Of a stretch of DNA of 38,088 nt, positions 32,227-38,088 are shown one piece after another (position 1 is the stretch's first letter; every line of letters starts with the position of its first letter). Under the pieces are notes generated by a model. It searched no databases, was not told the DNA's origin, and saw only the letters and a program-made list of their open reading frames with translations. Source of the DNA: Algoriphagus yeomjeoni (GTDB lineage: Bacteria > Bacteroidota > Bacteroidia > Cytophagales > Cyclobacteriaceae). Location of the stretch: contig NZ_QLLK01000021.1 of assembly GCF_003259505.1 (NCBI RefSeq), forward strand, positions 1-38,088, in the 5' to 3' direction. The position numbers and the translations under genes are program-made.

Positions 32227-32766
32227 ATGGGATTCGGATTTAACCTATTCTTCATTTTAATTCTTGTTCCATTGACAGGAATTTTACTGATAGCTTGGCT
32301 TCTTTCAAGAAAACTGCTGATTGGAAAAATACTTGGGTTCATTTGGCTCGGAATACTTGGACTTGTATTATTATCAGTAATCTTACGTTGGTTGACTTCA
32401 AAAACCGAATTGGACAAGGACGACTACTATGGAGAATATGTAATCAACAGGGACTATTTTCCAGGAAAGCAAACAGATTGGCAATACAACCATTTTCGGT
32501 TTGAAATAACGGACAAAGACTCAATATTCTTTTACGTTACAGACAAGGAAAAAGTATTGAAAACATATCACGGAACCATTAAAACGATAGACCCCAGAAA
32601 TTATCGCTCTGAAAGACTGATAATTGAAATGGAACAACCGACTCACCACATTTTGACAAGTAATCCGACAACTTACCGAAGTGCTTGGGATTTCTATTTG
32701 GTGTTTAAGTCGCCAAAATTTTACAATGTATTTTTCGAGAAAGGAAAATGGAAGTCAATAGAATGA
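32227..32766 (+). CDS. Membrane-anchored protein of unknown function, cassette-borne
   Basis: A 179-residue protein. Two hydrophobic helices (about 4-28 and 33-52) are followed by a soluble C-terminal domain starting around TELDKDDYYGEYVINRDYF. It contains beta-like alternation (HFRFEITDKDSIFFYVTDK, DFYLVFKSPKFYNVFFEKG). I recognise no domain. The gene lies inside a cassette between attC-like sites B and C and has the same orientation as its neighbours. AT content and unusual composition agree with acquisition from elsewhere, although this is only an inference. No promoter is visible upstream within the 35 bp after the site. Confidence 0.65.
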   Translation: MGFGFNLFFILILVPLTGILLIAWLLSRKLLIGKILGFIWLGILGLVLLSVILRWLTSKTELDKDDYYGEYVINRDYFPGKQTDWQYNHFRFEITDKDSIFFYVTDKEKVLKTYHGTIKTIDPRNYRSERLIIEMEQPTHHILTSNPTTYRSAWDFYLVFKSPKFYNVFFEKGKWKSIE

Positions 32767-32785
32767 AATAAATAAAAAGCCGACC

Positions 32786-32845
32786 GCACAACAACACCTA
32801 TACTCAATGCCCTTCGGGACACTGCGTATAGCCAAACCGTTGGGC
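32786..32845 (+). other. attC-like recombination site C (complete)
   Basis: R'' GCACAAC (32786-32792), L'' CTATAC (32798-32803), a CCC-ttc-GGG inner hairpin, L' GTATAG (32826-32831) and R' GTTGGGC (32839-32845). The R' matches the integron GTTRRRY core exactly. R'' CACAAC complements GTTGTG at the start of its own cassette (32186-32191). Confidence 0.75.
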
Positions 32846-32860
32846 ATTTGAAAAAAGACA

Positions 32861-33325
32861 ATGAAGTACAAGAATTATAAATCGGCAATTCACAATTTCA
32901 CTCATTCTTTCATAAACATTGACTTTATGAAAAGTGGAAGACTTGCTGTGAATGTCTTGATTGACTTGTATAACCTCGGATTTGAGACCAAGACAACATT
33001 CGACTTTATCAATAAGACCATTCAACCAGACAAAGCTGACTCCAAAGAGAGCAGACAGTTATTAAATGACTATTTAGATTGGCTACCTGACCACTTTGTA
33101 AATCACACCTGTGACTTGACCAAATTGGAGAAATTAGAAACAACTATTTGGACTGAATTTGACAAAGCATTTTCGCCTACGAGAATGAATGACACGATTG
33201 AATTTACCGTCAATGCTGTGACAAATTGGAAAGCTGACGGACGAGAAGAACAAACTATTGAGATTTCACAGGCTGAGTTGATCAAGAAGATTTTTTTGAA
33301 ATTGAGAATTCCAGAAATGAAATAA
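32861..33325 (+). CDS. Hypothetical cytosolic protein, cassette-borne
   Basis: A 154-residue protein without signal or membrane segment. It reads as mostly alpha-helical, with HNFTHSFINIDFMKSGRLAV at the start, two tryptophans in LDWLPDHFVNHT and TTIWTEFD, and a conserved-looking C-terminus QAELIKKIFLKLRIPEMK. I cannot place it in a family. The ATG lies 16 bp after R' of site C. The next ORF starts 2 bp after its stop, so two genes share one cassette. Function unknown. Confidence 0.65.
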   Translation: MKYKNYKSAIHNFTHSFINIDFMKSGRLAVNVLIDLYNLGFETKTTFDFINKTIQPDKADSKESRQLLNDYLDWLPDHFVNHTCDLTKLEKLETTIWTEFDKAFSPTRMNDTIEFTVNAVTNWKADGREEQTIEISQAELIKKIFLKLRIPEMK

Positions 33326-33326
33326 T

Positions 33327-33608
33327 ATGGCTAAAATCTTTACACTTAAAAATATACTGATTGGATTAGCTATACTTATTATTGACTTGTTTATCTATTT
33401 TGTCCTTGCCTTGTTGCTTATGAATTATGACGATTTTTACGATGAGAGCAAAGGCGAGTATTGGAATTTGGCGAGTATGACTTTTTGGCAAAAATTGAAT
33501 TACATTGGATTAAATATATGGCATTTTATCAACCTTATAGTGTTTGGATATGTGATTTACAGAGTGATAAAAACAATAAGAAAAAAGGCCCTACTACATT
33601 CTGTATAG
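33327..33608 (+). CDS. Small two-helix membrane protein, cassette-borne, 3' end inside attC-like site D
   Basis: A 93-residue protein with hydrophobic segments about 8-31 and 62-83 and an acidic loop (YDDFYDESKGEYW) between. It begins 1 bp after the preceding stop and is surely co-translated. Its last codons (ALLHSV) and TAG stop lie inside attC-like site D (33588-33650), so the C-terminus may derive from the recombination site rather than from the ancestral gene. No family is recognised. Confidence 0.6.
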   Translation: MAKIFTLKNILIGLAILIIDLFIYFVLALLLMNYDDFYDESKGEYWNLASMTFWQKLNYIGLNIWHFINLIVFGYVIYRVIKTIRKKALLHSV

Positions 33609-33650
33609 TGCACAGCCTTCGGGATACGCACAATACAGTAGTCGTTATAT
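33588..33650 (+). other. attC-like recombination site D
   Basis: R'' GCCCTAC (33588-33594), L'' CTGTAT (33601-33606), inner CC-ttc-GG hairpin, L' ATACAG (33633-33638) and R' GTTATAT (33644-33650). R'' complements the start of its own cassette, GTTGGGC (32839-32845), at six of seven bases. Confidence 0.7.
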
Positions 33651-33672
33651 GTCAACAAATAAAAAAATACCA

Positions 33673-34179
33673 ATGAAACAATATTTACCAATTTTACTAA
33701 TCTTGATAGGTTTTGGTTGTTCAAATTCTTCGACAGAGGCTACAAGCCAATTGAATACCGAAAACCCGAAAAGCAATTCTGCAGATTCTACGCAGGTGGT
33801 GAAAATTGTTCATGATTTTTTCCAAGCCTTTGACGATAGAGATTTAAAGAAAATGGAAGAACTATTGACACCCACTTCTAAAATAATTCATCATAACGGA
33901 GTGGAAACTGGCACAAAGGAAATGATGGAAATAATTAGCAAAACCAAAAATTGGTATCCTAGAGAGAGAATTCTAACTAAGTTTGAATATTTCGCTGATT
34001 CCAAAATTGCTATCGTGGGATTACTGAACGAAGTAACTTTCTCTTTGCCAGAAGATAAAAAGGTCTATGAACCTTATAATGAAACTTGGATTTTTGAGAA
34101 GATTGAAAATTCATGGCATCCAACGAGAATTCATTATTCCAAAATTATTCAAGATGAACATTCGGAAGAAGTGAAATAA
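33673..34179 (+). CDS. SnoaL/NTF2-like lipoprotein, cassette-borne
   Basis: ATG 33673 gives 168 residues. A GTG/ATG position at 33649 is also open but would bury the signal peptide and overlap the attC R' box. The lipoprotein signal is MKQYLPILLILIGFGC (Cys 16). The mature domain has the cone-shaped NTF2/SnoaL pattern: VVKIVHDFFQAFDDRDLKKM, then ELLTPTSKIIHHNG, an EMMEIISK helix and a beta-rich end with ETWIFEKIENSWHPTRIHYS. The fold holds many small-ligand enzymes and binding proteins, so no reaction can be named. It ends the cassette before the split site E. Confidence 0.7.
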   Translation: MKQYLPILLILIGFGCSNSSTEATSQLNTENPKSNSADSTQVVKIVHDFFQAFDDRDLKKMEELLTPTSKIIHHNGVETGTKEMMEIISKTKNWYPRERILTKFEYFADSKIAIVGLLNEVTFSLPEDKKVYEPYNETWIFEKIENSWHPTRIHYSKIIQDEHSEEVK

Positions 34180-34200
34180 ATCAGATAGAAAAAAGTAGTC

Positions 34201-34258
34201 GACACACAACAATGCATAAAATAGTAATGTAGGCAAAACGCAGCCACGCCATTTATGC
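34201..34258 (+). other. Left part of attC-like site E, split by repeat element copy 2
   Basis: R'' GACACACAAC (34201-34210), L'' GCATAAA (34214-34220) and L' TTTATGC (34252-34258) are in place; the L arms are perfect complements. The R' box is absent here and instead found at 35587-35595 (GTTAGGTTT), beyond the inserted element. R'' matches the complement of its own cassette start, GTTATATGTC (33644-33653), at eight of ten bases. Confidence 0.65.
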
Positions 34259-34432
34259 TGGCCCTTACCATCTTCCCCTCACCTCTCCATTTTTCCAACT
34301 TTCCAGATTTACGTCTCAGAAAATATTTTCCTTCTCTAACCCACTGATAGTAAGAGAACTATTGTTTTATTGATTTCACTTAGTTATTTTAGTTGAATTA
34401 TAATTTTTCTTTCACTTAAATCAATTTTTATT

Positions 34433-34903
34433 ATGGAAAACAAAGTTTCCATCGAGATCTCTCCGGCAGATCTCCTGGCGATCAAAGTTGCCCTTGCTGT
34501 GTTACAGGCCAAACTTGGTCCATTGCTCATTGCCCTCACTGATGAAGAGCGTAGGTCGCTCTTCAAAATGGGTGAGGCCTCCCGACCTTTCGTAGAGAAA
34601 GTACTGGAGTATGTAGTTTCTAATCCTGAGTTCCTACCACCTTTTACAGATGTGGCAGAGATGCAAAAAGACTGGAAAGCTATTTCTGATTTAATACCGA
34701 TTTTCAATGGTTTGTCTCAGCTATGCAGCAATCTTGATGATACGCTGATGGAGGCAGGATCGGAAGTCATGGTGCCATCTGCTGCCTATTACAAGTCGGC
34801 ACAAATGGCTGCTAAGCTTGGTGTGCCAAGTGCCAAGCCTGTGGTGGCAGATTTGAGGGTGCGCTGGGAGCGCAAACCAAAGAAATCTCCACCAAAAGAA
34901 TAA
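34433..34903 (+). CDS. 156-aa protein encoded by the attC-associated element, unknown function
   Basis: A 156-residue soluble protein with no signal and no membrane segment. It is mostly helical: VSIEISPADLLAIKVALAVL, then LTDEERRSLFKMG, PFVEKVLEYVVSN, PPFTDVAEMQKDWKAI and a long AAYYKSAQMAAKLGVP helix. The C-terminus is basic and proline-rich (RWERKPKKSPPKE). From memory, similar proteins occur in many Bacteroidetes genomes, sometimes in several copies; I know no function and have not checked this. The stop codon is followed at once by repeat sequence shared with copy 1, and a perfect terminator lies 48 bp downstream. Composition is more GC-rich than the neighbouring cassette genes. Confidence 0.7.
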   Translation: MENKVSIEISPADLLAIKVALAVLQAKLGPLLIALTDEERRSLFKMGEASRPFVEKVLEYVVSNPEFLPPFTDVAEMQKDWKAISDLIPIFNGLSQLCSNLDDTLMEAGSEVMVPSAAYYKSAQMAAKLGVPSAKPVVADLRVRWERKPKKSPPKE

Positions 34904-34951
34904 AGTACCTGATTAAAACTTAACGTCGAAAAGTTGCTAATCGCTTCTCCA

Positions 34952-34981
34952 AGCCGGATCCGAGAGGATCCGGCTTTTTTT
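34952..34981 (+). terminator. Intrinsic terminator of the 156-aa ORF
   Basis: AGCCGGATCC (34952-34961) pairs perfectly with GGATCCGGCT (34966-34975) over a GAGA tetraloop, followed by a T-run to 34981. The same hairpin in copy 1 (30860-30883) has mismatches, which fits loss of selection once the ORF was gone. Confidence 0.9.
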
Positions 34982-34991
34982 GTTTCAGGAG

Positions 34992-35243
34992 TTAATCCTC
35001 AAGCTTCAGGAAAATAGCCTGAAGGTTCAGGATAAAAGGGGGAACATTAAAGTAAATAGCTCGAACATTGAAGTTAATAACCTGAAATTTTGAGATAATA
35101 GGTTGAAAATTCGAGCTCAGAACCTGAACATTGAGGATAATAGGTTGAAAATCCGAGCTCAGAGCTCGGAAATCCGAGTTCCGAACCTCAAGCTTCATGT
35201 TAATAGGGTGAAAATTCAAGATAATAGGGTGAAGGTTTATGTT
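34992..35243 (+). repeat. Tandem array of twelve 21-bp units (copy 2)
   Basis: Twelve exact-length units start every 21 nt from 34992 to 35223. The consensus is roughly AATAGGGTGAAAATTCAAGAT; for example 35202-35222 matches it exactly and AATAGGTTGAAAATCCGAGCT is 35139-35159. There is no length variation. The open minus-strand frame across the array, with seven-residue periodicity, is a by-product of the 21-nt period. Confidence 0.9.
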
Positions 35244-35327
35244 TTTATGTTCAACCCTCCCGAAATCGCTTCCCTCATCGGGATTGTCGCTTCTTGGTCG
35301 CTAGTAAGAACAACTTGATGATAAAGC

Positions 35328-35557
35328 GATCCTGAAAGGATCAAACATCTGAATAGCCATGGGTGCAACCCATGGTAAGATGTGACCCAAAATTCCTTTA
35401 TGTGATCCCGATGGGGTCAAACTTTAAACGTCTAATCCCATCTTATCTACCCACAAAAAAATAATTTCACCTCCCACTCAATTCCCCTCGACGGATTCCT
35501 TAATTTGGGATCAGTAGAACCCCGAAGGCCTGTGGACAATTGCGATATAGACGCAAT
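35328..35557 (+). repeat. Hairpin run and conserved right end (copy 2)
   Basis: GATCCT-gaa-AGGATC (35328-35342), CCATGGGT-gca-ACCCATGG (35357-35375) and GATCCC-gat-GGGGTC (35404-35418) match the copy 1 hairpins. The last differs by a C-to-T change that keeps pairing as a G-T wobble. ATTGCG/CGCAAT (35539-35557) closes the right end. Confidence 0.8.
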
Positions 35558-35605
35558 AGGGTAAAGGGAGTTGCGTATATACAAATGTTAGGTTTAATTT
35601 GAAAA

Positions 35606-35902
35606 ATGATACTCACACCTATCATATTTATTTTGATTTAGAGCTTTCTTAATTACGTGGAACTTAAAAAAGGACGGTGGAATAAAAAGACAATCTATTT
35701 GGCTATGGCAATGTCCCTTTTTACGCTCATTCTACTTTTTCTAGGTATCCAACTAATAACTGACAACTTGTTGATCGTAATTTTCAACTTGCTCCAATAT
35801 GGACTTGGTCCGGGAGTCATAATTCAACCAATTTTGTGGATTGTCTTAATGATTTATATACCAAAATGGAATCTTGAAAAACTCAATGGATATGCACTCT
35901 GA
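35606..35902 (+). pseudogene. Small membrane protein with an in-frame amber codon near its start, cassette-borne
   Basis: The frame opens at ATG 35606, 19 bp after the GTT of the cassette start, reads MILTPIIFILI and meets TAG at 35639-35641. It then continues SFLNYVELKKGRWNKKTIYL and on to the stop at 35902. The downstream 81 residues are open from GTG 35657 and hold two hydrophobic segments (about residues 12-30 and 38-68 of that part). Either GTG 35657 is the real start or the gene is broken by the amber codon. No family recognised. The next gene lies 29 bp further. Confidence 0.5.
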
Positions 35903-35931
35903 TATGACCGAAGTAAATTTAACGAGTGACT

Positions 35932-36129
35932 ATGAAATTTAATTCAAAGCGTTTAGTCCTTCTAATTGCTGTGGCTATCGGGATATATGGCCTAATAATT
36001 TTGCGTCAAGACTTAGCAAACCAAAGTTTCAATTGGACGATTGAAAATATATTTAAGTATATCTTAATAACTTTAGCTTCGGTTGGCCTATATATTTGGA
36101 CGTATGAAAAGAAAGAAAATAAAAAATAA
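35932..36129 (+). CDS. Small two-helix membrane protein, cassette-borne
   Basis: ATG 35932 gives 65 residues; a GTG two codons earlier is possible but less likely. There are two hydrophobic segments (about 7-25 and 38-56) and a lysine-rich tail (EKKENKK). The stop is immediately followed by AAACCTAAC (36128-36136), the R''-like box of its cassette, which exactly complements the cassette start GTTAGGTTT (35587-35595). It probably shares a transcript with the preceding membrane ORF. Function unknown. Confidence 0.55.
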   Translation: MKFNSKRLVLLIAVAIGIYGLIILRQDLANQSFNWTIENIFKYILITLASVGLYIWTYEKKENKK

Positions 36130-36260
36130 ACCTAACATTAGCTTGAGTGCAGCGGGCAGAAAGCGAATAAAATAAAATTTAGTACATTGAATAACGTTTG
36201 GGATAGCCGGGTGGAAAGGGCTCCGAAAGTGCCCACCGCACCAAAGCCCGGACGTTATAA
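36128..36260 (+). other. attC-like site F, complex form
   Basis: R'' AAACCTAAC (36128-36136) belongs to the preceding cassette. A CGGGC (36153-36157) can pair with GCCCG (36246-36250) next to R' GTTATAA (36254-36260). Inside lies a second full hairpin: ATAACGT (36191-36197) with ACGTTAT (36252-36258), and CCGGG (36207-36211) with CCCGG (36247-36251). The region may be two sites fused by recombination. Confidence 0.55.
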
Positions 36261-36329
36261 GCAATCCCCTATATATTGAAACATTTACTTCCGTTGCTAA
36301 CGGTTTCGAAGTCACTTTTTTAGTAAATT

Positions 36330-36512
36330 CAAGGGCTCTCTGTAAGGCCGATTTTTAAACTGTTGCTCCTGAGAGATCGGGAAGCACGGGCGCAATCCTG
36401 GTTGGGATGCTTGCGATTACTTAAGTGGCGGTACCGATATTTCGGTAACCCCGTTCAGAATATTTTCTTGCCAAAAGCACATCCTCGGAGAGTACTTTAA
36501 ATTCTCATTTTT
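36330..36512 (+). ncRNA. Candidate bridge RNA region of the IS110 element
   Basis: About 180 nt without an ORF lie directly 5' of an IS110-family transposase. This is where IS110-group elements encode their bridge RNA; IS1111-group elements have it 3'. Foldable parts include CGCAA (36391-36395) with TTGCG (36411-36415) and ACCGA (36433-36437) with TCGGT (36442-36446), each closing internal-loop-like segments. Exact ends are not known. Confidence 0.4.
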
Positions 36513-37877
36513 ATGGAACAGGAATCTATCTCTATGGAAGTCGTCAACCCGCAGGCAGCTGGTGTCGACGTAGGTAGTCGCTCCCACTGGGTGGCAGTGG
36601 GCCAGTCCGAACAGGATGTTCGGGAGTATGGGGTCTTCAACCAGGATCTGTTTGCTATGGCAGAATGGTTGAAAGAAAAGGGTGTAAAAACCATCGCGAT
36701 GGAAAGTACTGGCACTTATTGGCAAAATCTTTATGCTGTACTTATTTCCAAAAACTTTCAGGTCATCCTATGTAATGGGAAGTTCACCAAAAACATCAAG
36801 GGGAAGAAAACTGACATCAAGGACTGTCAGTGGATCCAAAAGTTGCATACCCTGGGACTTTTGACGGGTAGCTTTCTTCCGGATGGGCAGACTGAAGAAC
36901 TTCGGACTTACTGCCGTCACCGCTCGAATTTACTTCATTTAGCAGCATCGACTTCCAAAAAGATGCAGAAATACCTCCGGTTGATGAATTTCAGACTTGA
37001 CGTGGTGGTGAAAGATATCTGCGGTCTTACAGGACTTTTGATCATCCGTTCGATCTGTGAAGGGGAAGTGGATTCATCAAAACTGGCCTCTTTACGTCAC
37101 GGGAACTGCAGGAAAAGTGAAGAAGAGATAGCCAGAGCTTTACAGGGCAATGGTCGTAAGGATTTTCTTTTTGCCCTGCAGCAGGAGTTGGAAACTTATG
37201 ATCATCTGCAAAATAAAATTGAACAGTGTGACGTGGAAATTGATAAAATGCTGGATCGTATCATTAATTCAGACGATAATAAGCGACAGCACCACATTGA
37301 GCCAAAGCCACACAAAAGGGTGAATAAAAATACACCCAAAGACATCGATCTGAATCTGAGATCCTATCAGATGTTTGAAGGGACTGATCTATTGGCAATA
37401 GAGGGCATGAGTTATTCGACAGTATTAGCCCTAATGAGTGAAGTTGGGTTGGAAGGGATCAGAAAATTCAAAACTGCCAAGCATTTTGCCAGTTGGCTCC
37501 GTCTTGCTCCCAATAACAAAGTCAGCGGAGGAAAAGTCCTATCAAGTAAAGTCCCAAAAGGAAGCAACCGTCTGAAAATAGCACTACGTAATGCAGCAAA
37601 TGCCATCGGGAATCTAAAAGATTCTACTCCCTTGCGAGACTTTTTCCACCGCATTAACTTCAGAAAAGGAAGAGTTTCAGCCATCAGTGCAACAGCTCGA
37701 AAGTTGGCAGTTATAATCTGGAATATGGTGGTCAAGGGAGTACCCTACATCAACCCGGAAGGTTACCTCTTTCTGGATCAGAAAAGAAAGTTGGGATTAG
37801 TTAAAAGGATAAAGAAGCAAATCGATAAATTCGGTCTCACAGAAGACGATCTGGGCCTTAAAACAGCTGATATTTAG
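36513..37877 (+). CDS. IS110-family transposase (DEDD recombinase)
   Basis: A 454-residue, apparently intact recombinase. The N-terminal RuvC-like DEDD domain shows GVDVGSRSHWVAVG (D at about 19), MESTGTYWQNL (E at about 69), then KTDIKDCQW (about 108-116, two acids). The C-terminal Tnp_20 domain has LLAIEGMSYSTVLALMSEVG and APNNKVSGGKVLSSKVPKGS, the region where the catalytic serine of IS110 enzymes lies. Such enzymes recombine DNA under guidance of a bridge RNA and leave no target duplication or terminal inverted repeats, so element limits cannot be set from sequence alone. It follows attC-like site F by about 250 bp. Confidence 0.92.
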   Translation: MEQESISMEVVNPQAAGVDVGSRSHWVAVGQSEQDVREYGVFNQDLFAMAEWLKEKGVKTIAMESTGTYWQNLYAVLISKNFQVILCNGKFTKNIKGKKTDIKDCQWIQKLHTLGLLTGSFLPDGQTEELRTYCRHRSNLLHLAASTSKKMQKYLRLMNFRLDVVVKDICGLTGLLIIRSICEGEVDSSKLASLRHGNCRKSEEEIARALQGNGRKDFLFALQQELETYDHLQNKIEQCDVEIDKMLDRIINSDDNKRQHHIEPKPHKRVNKNTPKDIDLNLRSYQMFEGTDLLAIEGMSYSTVLALMSEVGLEGIRKFKTAKHFASWLRLAPNNKVSGGKVLSSKVPKGSNRLKIALRNAANAIGNLKDSTPLRDFFHRINFRKGRVSAISATARKLAVIIWNMVVKGVPYINPEGYLFLDQKRKLGLVKRIKKQIDKFGLTEDDLGLKTADI

Positions 37878-38088
37878 GTGTTTTATGGTTCGTTAGTCAG
37901 AAGCTAAAGAATGATAATCGGATATTTTGATTATATAATTATTGGAATTTTGATATTCTTAAATATCAAATTCTGGAAAAAAGATATTAATGGAATATGT
38001 ATATCCGCAATGACACCAGTGACCAAATAAGTTCTTATTGACAGTTGGTGACAATTACTTTAAAGAGCATTTAACTCATTATAAATTA
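37878..38088. other. Right edge: IS 3' flank with palindrome and dispersed repeat
   Basis: TTTGATATT (37949-37957) pairs with AATATCAAA (37962-37970) over CTTA. Sequence at about 38002-38024 (TATCCGCAATGACACCAG with GTGACC near) repeats that at 23010-23031. No ORF or attC-like site is visible to the end of the window. Confidence 0.4.

Larger units (their letters stand above)
34261..35584 (+). mobile_element. Repeat element copy 2 (with 156-aa ORF), inserted in attC-like site E
   Basis: The element carries a 156-aa ORF (34433-34903), a perfect terminator, twelve 21-bp units, the hairpin run and a conserved right end. It separates L' (34252-34258) from R' (35587) of one attC-like site. The left limit is uncertain, as the other copies are truncated on this side. 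The right limit is set by the end of homology with copy 1: TACAA, then 2 bp, then GTT. Compared with copy 1 it lacks about 75 bp between CAACCCT and CCCGAAATC. No transposase or reverse transcriptase is encoded inside it. Confidence 0.6.

Noticed and set aside
34992..35243. CRISPR array
   Set aside because: Units are contiguous, with no unique spacers of 28-40 nt, repeats are too variable, and no cas genes are present.
36513..37877. Integron integrase for the cassette array
   Set aside because: The motifs are IS110 DEDD/Tnp_20, not a tyrosine recombinase with R-H-R-Y residues.

Overview
The window looks like chromosome from a marine- or soil-type member of the Bacteroidetes, probably Cytophagales of the Algoriphagus/Cyclobacterium kind. 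I infer this from moderate AT richness, many short lipoproteins, a CarboxypepD_reg/TonB-type outer-membrane receptor, Cys-type sulfatases, PhoD-like phosphatases and a GMC dehydrogenase paired with a gluconate-dehydrogenase subunit-3 protein. No rRNA or phage genes are visible. There is one tRNA-Pro(TGG).

Left part (1-10.7 kb): a transposase remnant with a terminator, then genes almost all on the minus strand. These are a membrane protein overlapping a truncated HEPN/MNT pair, a DUF4143 ATPase behind a large double palindrome, methionine aminopeptidase, an SDR dehydrogenase, a PLP enzyme, small membrane proteins and lipoproteins, an AGCS Na+/amino-acid symporter and a GluR0-like ligand-gated K+ channel.

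Middle (10.8-30.2 kb): a decayed ORF interrupted by two amber codons, a DUF3748 (YidR-like) periplasmic protein with a Na+/solute symporter, the tRNA, a lipoprotein, a TonB-dependent receptor, a GMC flavoprotein with its small subunit, and a glycosyltransferase/FAD-oxidoreductase pair. An exported hydrolase block follows: PhoD-like phosphatase, two FGly sulfatases and a calcineurin-like phosphoesterase. The block suggests scavenging of sulfate and phosphate esters from organic matter.

Right part (30.3-36.3 kb) is the unusual region. Short plus-strand ORFs (lipoproteins, small membrane proteins, unknowns) sit in units that behave like integron gene cassettes. Each unit starts with GTT(R-rich), ends in a hairpin site whose left arm is the reverse complement of that unit's own 5' end, and is followed directly by the next unit. 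No integrase is visible, so this resembles a CALIN (cluster of attC sites lacking an integrase). Three of the attC-like sites have been split just before their right GTT box by copies of one repeat element. The best copy carries a 156-aa ORF, a perfect terminator, twelve 21-bp tandem units, a run of 3-nt-loop hairpins and a conserved right end. A complete IS110-family transposase, with a structured upstream region that could encode its bridge RNA, closes the array.

All product calls come from reading motifs in the translations; no database search was possible.
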